A stretch of DNA of 62,000 nucleotides, taken from contig NC_081409.1 of NCBI RefSeq assembly GCF_030272615.1, positions 475,685,573 through 475,747,572 on the forward strand, given 5' to 3'. Of this stretch, positions 11,790-22,649 are shown one piece after another. The translations under genes and the position numbers were made by a program. The stretch comes from Cryptomeria japonica. Taxonomy: Eukaryota; Streptophyta; Pinopsida; Cupressales; Cupressaceae. The notes under the pieces were generated by a model. The model ran no database searches. It was not told where the DNA came from and saw only the letters and a list, made by a program, of their open reading frames with translations. The first letter of the stretch is position 1; each line of letters opens with the position of its first letter.

Positions 11790-12612
11790 TGTTAGGATTA
11801 ATGATAGTCCCAAAGATACTGAGAGGGGGGGTGAATCAATATCTAACCAGTTAGTAGAATATTTAACCTTATTAAGTATTTTGCATTCCAAAACAGTGTA
11901 CCGGTAAATAAGAATTAATGCAGTAAACAGGAACAATAAAGATAGCATAGAAAACACACCATAACACAAGATGTTTAATGAGGAAATCTGATGTGGGAAA
12001 GACCTCGGTGGGATTTGTGACCCACAATATTCACTCACTGGCCAATGAATAAATATTACTTAAAATGAGGGGCCTGCACATGCAGGAAGGCCAACTGCAT
12101 AGAGCTCACTGCTCAATTTACAAGATAGAAGTATCACTGACTTACAAAATAGATTATGAAAATCCAATACAATGTACTGCTTCAAATCAGCATCAACTAT
12201 GCCAGGTTCAGTACCAGTTTAAGCTTATACTATAACCAAAACTTTCGTTGTCAACTTATATCTCCTTATACAAAAAATATCATTCATTCATGCTATCCTT
12301 CTACCATACTTCTTACTCACACAAAATGACCTATAAGATCGCATACATATATATGAGTATTTTACAATATGCCATGTCGGCTTTACAAAAGATAATTACA
12401 TTAAATACAATAAACAAAAGTTTATTCCCTGTCAGCTGGGGTACCGATATGCATTGTAGCCGTTGTCGGTGAAGTGTCTGCCGGTGTATGTAGATGTCTA
12501 TGATGGTGTCGGTGCCTGTCGGTGGCTTTACCAGCTGAATGCCAGGTGGCTGCCAGAAGGGTGCCATCAATGACAACACCATCATTTCTCATTAGAGTGT
12601 AGAATGCCAACA
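11790..12612 (-). repeat. E2 right (5') LTR, 823 bp
   Basis: Starts TGTTAGGATTAATG and ends AGAATGCCAACA. It is collinear with 5959-6782 and directly adjacent to the PBS, so it is the transcribing LTR of the minus-strand element. Confidence 0.9.
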
Positions 12613-12996
12613 ATGGCAACACTAGATGTGAAAAACATCTAAGTACCAAGAAATGCCAAGCAAGTCTCCCCCAATGGAAGACAACCAACAATCTCCCACA
12701 TTAATATATAGCAATGAAGTTTTGAAACAAAGACCAAACACCCCTTGTGAATGATATCTCTATAAAGCTCTGAATTATACATATATCTCTCCCCCTAATG
12801 TATAAAACTCCTTAAGTTTTTCTTTTTCACATCAATATTTCTCCCCATTTGACATCAATGCCAGAAATCTGACAAAAATATAAACCATTGAATCACAAAG
12901 ATGACTACTCCCCCTGAGCAGTAGCATATCCACATCAGTGCCAGAATGAAAAATATCTTTGATAATGCATACCAAACTGATGCCAAACCATATCAA
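12613..12996 (-). promoter_or_regulatory. E1 3' untranslated region with repeated polypurine-like motifs
   Basis: Between the RNase H stop and E2 the plus strand shows pyrimidine tracts CTCCCCCAATGG, CTCCCACATT, CTCTCCCCCTAATG, TTCTCCCCATTTGACATCA and CTACTCCCCCTGAGC. Read on the minus strand these are purine runs like the polypurine tract that primes plus-strand synthesis. The true tract is at 5937-5950, beyond E2. Several such motifs upstream of the 3' LTR are a known Sirevirus feature. Confidence 0.65.
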
Positions 12997-14355
12997 TCAA
13001 GTCTCTACCGAAGGGGTAGAAACTCTCAATATGTCTCTGAAGTACTCAAATGATTCCGTAGGCAAAGGTTTAGTGAAGATATCTGCAATCTACTCTTTAG
13101 TGTTCACATAAACCAATCTAACTTCATTTGCTTCCACCTTTTCCTTCAAAAATTTATACTTGATAGATATGTGCTTTGTCTTGGAGTGAAATACCAGATT
13201 CTTTGATATATCAATAGCAGCAGAGTTATCACAGTGAATAACTACTGGTCCATCACAATCCACCTTTATATCCTTCAACATTTGCTTCATCCATAGAACC
13301 TATGTATAGTTAGTAGCAGCAGCAGCATACTCAGCTTCAGCAGTAAATAAAGAAGTACATGATTATTTCTTGCTAATCCATGAAACCAACTTCTTTCCAA
13401 GAAAGAAAGCTCCATTGAAAGTACTTTTCCTGTCATCGACATCTCTAGCCCAATCTGCATCTGTATATGCACATAATGTAAAGTTATCATCCTTAGGGTA
13501 CCATAAACCATATTCTGATGTACCTTGTAAGTATCTGAAAATACTTTTCACCACACTCTCATAATTTTCTCTGTGATCACTCTAAAATCTTGATACAATA
13601 CAAACAACATTCATTATGTAAGGCCTAGTCTGAGTCAAATAAAGAAGACCTCCAATCATAGATTTGTATCTTGTAGGATTTACCGGTGTAGAAACATATT
13701 TTCTTGTTAATTTCTCACTTGTAACCATAGGAGTACTTACCGGTTTAGAATCTCCCATACCAAATTTCTTCAAAAATTCCCTAGCATACTTAGTTTGACA
13801 GATGAAAATACCTTTATCAGTTTGAGTAATCTACAAACCTAAGAAAAATTTCATTTCCCCAATCATAGACATTTCAAATTCTTTCTCCATATTCTTAGAA
13901 AATTCCAAACATAACTTATCTTCACATCCAAAAATAATATCATCAACAAATACTTCAATAATAAGTATATCATCATCAGTGATTTTATAATATAAATTAT
14001 TGTCAGCATTACCCTTAGTAAAACCAAGCTTCAAAATATATTTATCCAACCTTGCATACCAAGCTCTAGGTGCTTGTTTCAATCCATATAAAGCTTTCCT
14101 TAACCTCCAAACCATGTTTGTATCATCTGATAGTGAAAAACCATCAATTTTCTTAATATAAACTTCCTCATAAAGATCCCCATTCAAAAATGCACACTTA
14201 ACATCCATCTGATAAACCTTGTAGTTTTTATGGGCAGCATAGGCAAGAAATAATCTTACAGCTTCAATCCTAGCTACAGGTGCAAAGGTCTCTCCATAAT
14301 CAATTCCTTCCTTATGAGAATATCCTTTACAAACCAATTTAGCCTTATTCCTTAC
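12997..14355 (-). pseudogene. pol: E1 reverse transcriptase/RNase H, 3' part of polyprotein
   Basis: Continues the RT cut at 32283: [20 protein letters not shown], then [30 protein letters not shown], the catalytic FVDDI near 13940, SMIGGLLYLTQTRP, and RNase H with YTDADWARD, TAEAEYAAA and IHCDNSAA. A final segment matches the copia end (ADIFTKPLPTE) and stops at 12997. In-frame stops occur near 13830, 13580, 13365, 13290 and 13090. Removing E3 with one copy of its 5-bp duplication leaves this part in the same frame as the 5' part, so the cut is a clean insertion. Confidence 0.85.
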
Positions 14356-15415
14356 TATGATGCTAAAAATGTTGTATATAAGATGCATACACATATAATG
14401 AGACAATAAAAACATAATTGAAAAGCTTAATTGAAAACTAGATTAGAAATGCAAACCATAAGCCTTCCTTGAAATGTCTCATTTTCCTCTATTCTTGAGG
14501 ACCTTGAAGGTGTTGGATTGATGGGCTCTCAGCAAAGCAATGACCTCCAAAGTGACAACTCAAGAGTTGAGTAGCTATTTGATCATGATTGACTATGGAG
14601 ATGATATGAAATGCATGATTTAAGAAACTAGATTAACATGCTATGATAAATCCAAAAGCTAAAAGCTAGATAATTGAAATACAAATTGCCTATAGTAATG
14701 ATGCCTAAATTGATATGAGATGGGATCCATATGGCTCCAAAATGAGGGATATTTATAGGAATTCCAAGGCCAAAGCTAAGGTGGCAGGAATCAATAGTCC
14801 AGATCTGATCTGAAGATATCAAGGGTCAAGATTGAGGAAGTTGGAGAAGAGGATGGAGGAAGAGACACTTGTCATCTCTGTGGTGACAAGTGTCAAGGAG
14901 CCTTGCTCATGAGAGGGAAAGTGTCCAAGGGAGGAGACATGTGGCAAAAGTGCCATGTGTCTCAAGGAGATAATATCCACACCATGGGAGGTTAGGATAA
15001 GGAGGTTAGAATGTGCAAGATAGGATAGGGTTAGTTAGACCCAAGATTAGATTGAATGGGTTAAGTTAGAGGATGGTTAGGTTAGGTGGTTAAAGTTAGG
15101 AGCCATGTGTTCATTTGAATTTAGAAATTCAAATAATTGGAAAATGGTAATTAATCTCAACAAACTTGAGTTTGTTAATCTTAATTAGGGATTAGAAAAA
15201 TTGATTAATATGGGGAGACATTAATTAATTTAGAATTAATTAATCAAAGGGGGATATGAGATGAACTATATAAATAAATCATTTAGATTTATTTACTAGT
15301 AGATGAATAGAGAAATTAATTAAATTGCTTGTGAATTCAATTAATTGGGAAGCGGAATTAATCAAATAACTACGTATTTAATTAACTATCTTTAGACCAT
15401 TTTTAGGTGTATACA
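14356..15415 (-). repeat. E3 left (3') LTR, 1060 bp
   Basis: Starts TATGATGCTAAAAATG (TG mutated to TA) and ends GGTGTATACA; preceded by the target duplication CTTAC at 14351-14355. ORF-like stretches inside it are not coding. Confidence 0.95.
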
Positions 15416-15429
15416 TTTTGCCCCTCTTT
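15416..15429 (-). promoter_or_regulatory. E3 polypurine tract
   Basis: Minus strand AAAGAGGGGCAAAA directly precedes the 3' LTR (TGTATAC), the expected plus-strand primer. Confidence 0.85.
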
Positions 15430-16429
15430 GAAGTGATGTGTGACGACGCGTTGGTTCAAAGAAAATTTGATTGATGATGTTACTGATATTGATTTTGATA
15501 GGATGTAGATTTGATCTTGATTTGATGCGGATTTGGTTTCGATATGATATTGATTTGATTTGGAGATGATAAATCTCGATATGAGGTCGATTCAATTTTT
15601 GGAGATAATAAATCTCGATATGATGCGATTTTGATCTTGGAGATGATAAATCTCAATATGATGTGGTTTCGATCTTGGAGATGATAAATCTCAATATGAT
15701 GCCCCAGACGTTGATTGATAGATATGATGTGAGGATGCCCCCTCGGGAGATGAATTGGATAATTTTTTAATGTTTTTGAATTTTTCGCGATTTTTTTATT
15801 TTTTTTTATTTTTTGAAATTTTTTCGATTTTTAGATTTTTAATGATTTTCCAATTTTAAGAGCTTTTTAGAGTCAATCCGATTCATTTCCCGATAAGAAA
15901 TTTTAAAATGCTACCCTACCAGGCTGATTAGTTGATTAGATGATTAAAAATAAGTGGAATAAAAATCTCACTTTAATGCCCCATTATGAGTTTAAAAAGG
16001 TGAATTCATTTTACCACTCCTCATTTGTGCACTGCGGCTGTTTGAGAAAAATTGCTCTGGAGGAATGAATGACAATCCCATACCACCAGCATAGGTTCGA
16101 GCGAGTTCGGTGATACGAGCGTCCTCCAGCATATGGTCCACCAGTACATACTTTGAGAAAACCCAACTTTGTAAATTTTTAATTGATTTTTGAAAATTTT
16201 AGCTATTTGCATAAAAAAATCATTTTTTAGCATTTTCGCCAAATGGGTTGGGAAAAAAATTATATATTTGAAATGGGTTTTTCGATTCGTGAAATGGGGT
16301 TTCCGGATTTTCAAAAAAATTCCAATTTGCATTCAAAAAAAAATTAATATATTTATGCATTTTTTTTAAAAATACATCAACAATTTATTTTTTCTATATT
16401 TTTGGCATTTTGGAGGGAAAAGGTGGTGG
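15430..16429. other. E3 3' UTR, AT-rich
   Basis: Apart from the 38-bp repeats at 15557-15703 this contains T/A homopolymer-rich sequence and no credible ORF. 16030-16150 is locally GC-richer but closed in all frames beyond about 100 codons. Confidence 0.6.
15557..15703. repeat. 38-bp tandem repeat in E3 3' UTR
   Basis: Four copies beginning TTGGAGATGATAAATCTC, then A/GATATGATG and GTTTCGATC-like ends (39, 38, 38 and a partial unit). Tandem repeats just before the 3' LTR are known for Tat/Ogre elements. Confidence 0.85.
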
Positions 16430-16572
16430 TGGAGGTAGAGGCCTGGCGGCGGCCACCGTTGGCGCTATGGGAGGTGTCGCGGGTGCCACTGCAGGCATCG
16501 CCGATGCTGCAAGTGCCACTGCAAGCGCAGCGGGCACCACCGTGGGCGCCGCTGGTGTCGCGAGGGGAGGAG
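16430..16572. repeat. GC-rich Ala/Gly-coding island upstream of the PMD gene
   Basis: A 140-bp GC-rich patch in very AT-rich surroundings, built from degenerate GGTGCCACTGCAGGC/GCAAGCGCAGCGGGC-like pieces. The plus frame from 16410 reads Gly/Ala-rich (GGVAGATAGIADAASATASA). It may be a first exon of the antisense gene or a CpG-like promoter patch; not decidable here. Confidence 0.55.
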
Positions 16573-17045
16573 TTTTTATTTTCAAATTTTGACGATTTTT
16601 TTATTTTTATGATTTTTTCGATGTGATTTTTCAATTTTTTGACAATTTTTGGAATTTTTTGCGAGTCTTGAAATCTTTTGATTATTCGATGAGGTTTGAT
16701 GATTCGATGATTATTTCAATTTGGGTGATTTTAAGAAAATGATTTGATTTGTCGATTTGTTGACTTTGCTGTCAATTTGATTTGATTTTTGATAGGGTAA
16801 GATTTGATTAGCTATCTAATTGATAAAATTAGACGCTCCTGATTGATAAATTTGATGATCAGTTCTGATTATCTCAATGCATGCGCGAGATGAGATAAGT
16901 TTGATAATGACCTCATGATAGATGAGTGTCATTGATAGGGGCCCAACGAGATTTGATAAAAATCTCAATTGAGCAAAATAAACCGATAGATAGATTGATT
17001 TGATAGATAGATAAATCAAGAAACTGATATGATGAGATGATTTGA

Positions 17046-19106
17046 TTGCAGGAGCACTTTACCGTTCTTCAATCTTGGGAGTGTTTCTCGAAGACATGGA
17101 TGTTGATACCCCACCTTAGCCAGGGGGAGCGAGACCACATTGGTGGGTGTGGTTTATTTTCCCTTCTTGACATGCCTTGGCCTTTGATAAACTTGGGATT
17201 ACTGACAGCTTTAGCAGAGTGCTGGCATAGTGAGCATAACACGTTTCATTTGCCGACGAGAGAGATCACGGTGACACCCGAGGATGTCTATCAAAGTTTG
17301 CACATCCCTGTGATGGGCGATCTAGTATATTATGATCTAAGCGAGCGGGGTGGGACAGAGGCACTTTGCCATGTGTTTCAGGATGATGAGATAGGTGGGT
17401 ATGATATTGTGTGGCAGGAGATGCTAGAGTTGGGATATGCCACATTACCGACTGTGCTTGCCAGATTTATTAGAGGCTTCCTTTGTCCTAATCACAGGTC
17501 AAAGGGATTATCTGTTGGATGGGGTCATCTACTTGAGAAGATGGTGATAGAGGGGACCCGCCTTGCATGGGGGTCATGTATGTTGGTGCATTTGTATCAT
17601 AACTTGCACCGAGTTGTGTATTAGGGATCAACTGTCTTATCAGCAGGGGTGACCGTGCTTCAGATATGGGCTTGGGAGCATCTACCTATCACACGACCAT
17701 TGGCTGATAGAGATAGACCTATAGGCAGGCCTTATGCTGAGGGGTATCTAGGTATTATTGTCCAGCGAAAGCTGGGCAAATTAGAGTATTGGTGACGGAC
17801 CTTGGATGATCTGGATACTGTGATATGGAGACCATATAGGGATTGTGAGATTTGGCCTGAGGATGCAGTGGAGATGTCGTATGTATTCATGACATGATAT
17901 CTGATTGCATCGACACCCTATGTCATCGAGTGACTCCTTTGTATGAGGGTGTTGAGATATTATGGCAGGATACAGGAGATGTCACAGGGTACAACTCATT
18001 ATGCTCGTCGGAGATTGGATGTGGCTACTTGGGGGCCTTCTATTTCATATGACCAGGCCTACCCAGAGTATCGATCATTGGAGCCAGTTGATTGGGATCA
18101 TCTTCCAGGCGTGATGGATAGCGGGATGACACATGAGCATGCCATGCACTGTACTGTACATAGATTTCCAAGGCTGACATGTCCGGATGAACCAGAGCTA
18201 ATTTTTTATGAGGATGATGAGAGGCTATGATGCAGAGCTCCTAGACGATGGAGGGATGGTGAGGGGAGATATGATAGCGGAGATGGGGATAGATATGGAG
18301 GAGATGCAGGAGATCATGGTGCTAGAGATGATGAGGGAGGAGATGATGATGGGGAGGATTGGGGAGATGATGATGGGGGAGATGGTCAAGTAGTGGCAGT
18401 GGCAGCGATAGGCACACCAAGAGCTAGTAGTTCTAGATCTGCCTAAGATGTATATACAGATTGGATGGCCCGAGTGGTCAGACGCAGGAGATCAGGTCCA
18501 GGGGATCAGGGACATCAGGTTCCAGAGCAGGAGGTACCCCCAGTTGAGCAGGTACCTATGATAGTATCACGAGCTGAGCAACCATAGGCAGAGGTACCTC
18601 AACGAATCCTCATTAGGATGTCGTCGCATTAGCAGCGGGCTCAAATTACAGACCTATAGGCTCAGGTTCAGCAGCTAGAGAGTCAACTAGTAGAGAGGGA
18701 CTCTCAGATGGCCCAGCTAGAGACTCAGATGGCTTCTCTCCTAGTCGAGAGAGATGCAGCTATGGATAGGTGTCGGTAGGCCGAGACATAGGTACAATTG
18801 TCAAGAGGGTCTACTTTAGGGAAGAGTGCCTTGAAGATGATGTGCTAGGGGTTCTGAGACGTTGAGTATTATAGGACCTTATACTTTACTGTTGTTCCTC
18901 CTGATCAGAGGGCTCCAGGATTTCCACAGCTGAGGAGGAGAGCGGGGCAGAGCCAGACTGGGAGTCGAGGAGTGACAGGGCCTCTTCAGAGAGCTCCCCC
19001 AGGTGGAGACTCAGGTACAAGGGTACCAGCTGGTGCTACTCTACCTGCCGCATCAGGACAGAGTTCCGCTCCGTGTCCGAGTGATCACACTGATATGGGA
19101 CATTGA
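17046..19106 (+). pseudogene. Antisense plant-mobile-domain (PMD) gene carried by E3
   Basis: One plus-strand frame, opposite to E3's own genes, runs to TGA 19104-19106 (about 685 codons) with only point stops (17622, 17793, 17895, 17929, 18228, 18445 and others). Residues 1-190 match the PMD pattern: LLDMPWPLINLGLLTALAEC, WHSEHNTFHLPTREITVTPE and DVYQSLHIPV; then LQIWAWEHLPITRPL and YDQAYPEYR. After the PMD core come a Gly/Asp-rich acidic tail (18235-18400), a coiled-coil stretch (VQQLESQLVERDSQMAQLE) and a Pro/Gly-rich end. Sequence TGATTGCAG before codon GAG at 17052 looks like a splice acceptor, so an upstream exon is likely. PMD proteins derive from or act at transposons; the function here is unknown. 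Confidence 0.82.
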
Positions 19107-20696
19107 TCTATTTATGTACACACCTTTTTGTGATGAGATATTGATGATTCCTGCGATGTATATTTGTGATGTATCTCATATATTTTGTAATATCATTGTA
19201 CCTTGGACATTGATCTTGTTTTGATGATATGATATGCAGTTGATTCTATTTGCTCTACATGACCTATGAAATGATGGATGCATTCTATTTAACATATGAT
19301 TATGATGTGCAGTTACTTTCATGATGTATGCTTGATGTATGCTTTAATTTTTATATGCTTATGAATTCTAGATGATAGATATATGATGATGCAGTATTTA
19401 CGTGATGTATGCAAATATGTATGATGATGCTTATAATTGTTATGCAATACTTGTGCAATGCAATGCTTTCTATGTTTATGATATTTTATGATTTTCTCAT
19501 GCATGTTAATATGAGATGGATGCAATGCAATTGAATGGTGTTATTTTATATGATTTGCGATTTGATGAATGCCATGCAATGATCTTACTAAATGAATGAA
19601 TGATTTGATGCTTTATATGAATAATGTCTTGGTATGCAATGGTTATATGAAATGAACTAACTTATCATGCAGGATGAATGAATTGATTATTTTTGTTATT
19701 GTCCAATGTACTCAATCACATAATAAGAGAGATAACACCATGTTAGCTTTGGCTTTGGAAAAAATGAGCATTGTGATCCCATACAAGTTGAAATGAAAAT
19801 ATATCTTAAAATGCAATGCAATGCAGTGATCGGATCGATCATGGATTCATTGCTTTGTTTCATCATTGAGCCTTTAAAATGTGGGAAGTGAGTGCAAACA
19901 TCAATGGTATAATTGAACCATGATGACCTGAGTACTACTTTCTTGGGTTTTGATATTGCAAGTTAGCACAAGCATCGAGGTATAATTGAACCAAGATGAC
20001 CAGAGTGTTGCTTGCGTAAAACAGATAGTATTAACCATTTCTATATGCAAGTCTGAAATGTCTTCCATGATACTCTGATGATCATGCCCTTAGATAACTT
20101 TGCACAGATTAATGATTAATTTACAGACAGTAGACAAGAAAAATATCATTTTCCTTCCTTGTTCCTCTAGTCAAAGACATCCTGGAGTTACTCAGAAATC
20201 ATGATAGCAAAAATCAAAATAAAATAGTTGAACCATTATTGCCAAAAAATCATGAGTCAAGATATATCATCCATTGATATGTGTTTTGTCATGTTTAGAT
20301 TGATATGTGATAGTTAAAGGTTGACAATGTGATCTTATGTTCAATGTTGGATGTATCTCAGTTTTTTGCTTGACAAGTGTTGTCTGACTGTTGTCCTACC
20401 TGCTTTGATTAAGCTCAAAATGATTGCAACTTTTTTTTGCCTCCAACCAGGTTCAGGATTTTTCCCCCAGCCTAGAAACAAGCCTTATTATGATATAGTC
20501 AATGATCCAAACCACAACGAGAAATCACCTGGGACGCCCGCGTGTGTACAAAGATTTTTTGATGAATATGAACAGCACTGATGGAAAAGAATGCAAGCAG
20601 AAGAATGTGCAAACCAATAGATGGCAGAGCTAGCCGACAAATAACGCCTGTTTGCCAGGTTTTCACCATCTGTTTTTATTGCACTTTTTCTCATTT
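19107..20696. other. E3 3' region between antisense gene and integrase, no gene
   Basis: AT-rich, with many ATGCAATGCA-type words (19450-19830). A pair of direct copies GGTATAATTGAACCA-GATGACC lies at about 19908-19935 and 19980-20005. No coding frame of note on either strand. Confidence 0.6.
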
Positions 20697-20912
20697 CTGC
20701 TTTTTGACTGTTTTTGGATTTTCTGCTTTTTCACTGTTTTGGGATTTTTCTGCTTTTTCACTGTTTTTCGATTTTTTGCTTTTTTACTGTTTTTGGATTT
20801 TTTTGCTTTTTCACTGTTTTGGATTTTTCTGTTTTTTCACTGTTTTTGGATTTTTTGCTTTTTCACTATTTTTGGATTTTTTGTTTTTTTCACTGTTTTT
20901 GGATTTTTCAGA
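20697..20912. repeat. 26-28 bp tandem repeat just past integrase
   Basis: About eight to nine copies of CACTGTTTTTGGATTTTTTG followed by CTTTTT, varying by T-run length. The three overlapping open frames here (rich in FCFFTVFGF) are repeat artefacts. Confidence 0.85.
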
Positions 20913-21231
20913 TATAAAACTTCTTTAAATGCATGTTATTGATGGGTTCCTCGAGCTGATCTTTGTCTTGTGTTGATAGTTGATATGCCCCTGACCCAAA
21001 TACTGTTGTGACCACAAATGGACCTAACCAGTTTGATTCAAATTTTCCTTTCTTTTCTTGATCTGACTAATTTTGTGGATTTTCCTTTAGTACTAGTTCT
21101 CTCACTTGAAAGATTCATGGTTTGACCTTGTGATTATAACTTTGGCATATTCTTTGTTGATATACCTTTAGATGATCAAAGGCATTTTGTCTTCTTTCAT
21201 GGATCAGTTCTAACTCTTGCAGTCTAGATAC

Positions 21232-22032
21232 TCATTCTTCATCTGGGATAAGTTCTTTTAGTGATACACGTAGAGAGGGTATCTCTACTTCGATTGGCAA
21301 TATGGCTTCTGATCCATATACAAGAGAGAAAGGTGTGGCACCTATTGGTGTGCGGATACTGGTGCGGTAGGCCCAGAGGGCGGGGTTTAATTGAATATGC
21401 CAATCTTTCCCAGCATCATTCATTGTCTTTTTGAGGATTTTTAGAATAGTTTTGTTAGATGCTTCTACTTGCTCATTCCCCTGTGGATAATAGGGTGTGG
21501 AGAATCTGTGATGGATCTTAAACTTCTCACATAGCTCTTGTACATCCTGATTCTTGAATGGTCGCCCACTATCAGTGATAATAGTCATTGGTATTCCATA
21601 ACGACAAATGATGTAATTCAAGATAAATGCAGCAATTTGTTTTCCTGTGATATTTGTGAGAGGTACTGCCTTGATCCATTTTGTAAAATATTTTGTAGCT
21701 ACAAGGATGAATTTGTGACCATTAGATGAAGAATGATTTATTTTTCCTACTAGATCAAGACCCCATTGGCAGAAAGGCCAAGATGTTGCCAAAGCATGAA
21801 GTTCTTGTGTTGGTGCATGGATCAAGATCCCATGGATCTGACATTGTTTGCACGTTCTAGCTATCTGAAAAGAATCTCGTTCCGTAGTCGGCCAATAATA
21901 GCCCAAGAATATGAGTTTTTTTGAAAGGGTAAGACCACTTGAATGAGTGCCACAAATATCATTATGGACTTCCTTTAAGGCTTTCTCAGATTCTTCTTGT
22001 TCGATACATCTTAAAAGAGTATCATCTAGACC
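21232..22032 (-). pseudogene. pol: E3 integrase
   Basis: The zinc-binding HHCC part ends CKQCQIHG near 21840. The catalytic core shows WGLDLVGKI (Asp), TIITDSGRPF (Asp) and QVEASNKTILK (Glu), so all three DDE residues are present. Then WHIQLNPALWAYRTSIRTP and LVYGSEAILPIEVEIPS. The core is open for 225 codons, the best preserved part of E3, with a stop near 21907 upstream. Weaker similarity continues to about 20970. Confidence 0.87.
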
Positions 22033-22649
22033 TCATTTAAATAGGTTATCCACCACAAGAGTATAATGGGAGGATTGGTGAATAAAGTTTCTCTTTTGAT
22101 TTTTTGATAAGTCGGGAGGTAAGATGTTATCTTTCAGGTATGTGTAAGTTTGGCCATAGTGGGAGGAATCATGTCCACTAAGTTGACAAATGGTTTGGGA
22201 ATCAGGACAATTATGAGAAGGGTAAAACAACTCTTCAACCAGGAATTCATAACGCTCTTGATTTTCCTGTGTTTGTAATAGAGAAGCAAGTGTTGCTATG
22301 GCATCTGCTGCTTTGTTATCATTTCTTGGAATTTGTTCAAATGTGATTTCAACAAAATATTTCTTGAAGTCATCCACCATATTTTTGTAAGGCTTGAGTT
22401 TGTCATCTTTTGTTTGATAGTCATCATTGATTTGATTGCTGATGAGCTGAGAGTCTCCAAAGACCTGAAGTTGTGCAATGTTGCATTCTACAACCATTTT
22501 GATACCTGTAACCAAAGCTTCATACTCTACAGTGTTGTTGGTGCATGGGAAGCTTAATTTGTATGCTTTCAGAATTGTATGACCTTGTGGTGTGATGAAT
22601 AGAATACTTACTCCTGATCCATGTTGTGTATATGAACCATCAAAGTATA
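22033..22649 (-). pseudogene. pol: E3 second (archaeal-type) RNase H
   Basis: Directly after the first RNase H: LYFDGSYTQHGSGVSILF (Asp), NNTVEYEALVTGIK (Glu), LQVFGDSQLISNQI (Asp) and PRNDNKAADAIATLAS (Asp). All four catalytic acids are visible. This added RNase H domain is the hallmark of the Tat lineage. Stops at 22032 and 22652 flank it, but the core frame is intact. Confidence 0.85.

Larger units (their letters stand above)
5959..12612 (-). mobile_element. E2: pol-less LTR retrotransposon with gag and a giant ORF
   Basis: Two LTRs (5959-6782 and 11790-12612, about 93% identical over the part I compared), a PBS beside the right LTR and a polypurine tract beside the left LTR define a complete minus-strand element of 6.65 kb. 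The 5 kb interior holds a gag-like gene and one very long non-retroviral ORF. I find no protease, integrase, RT or RNase H in any frame, so the element must have depended on another for mobility. Its U5 end and 3' UTR resemble E1 (Sirevirus type). Flanking bases (TTAAT left, ATGGC right) do not form a clear 5-bp duplication. Confidence 0.82.

Noticed and set aside
20581-20942. Overlapping Phe-rich ORFs (FCFFTVFGF repeats)
   Set aside because: They translate the 26-28 bp T-rich tandem repeat in three frames; the repeat is the feature.
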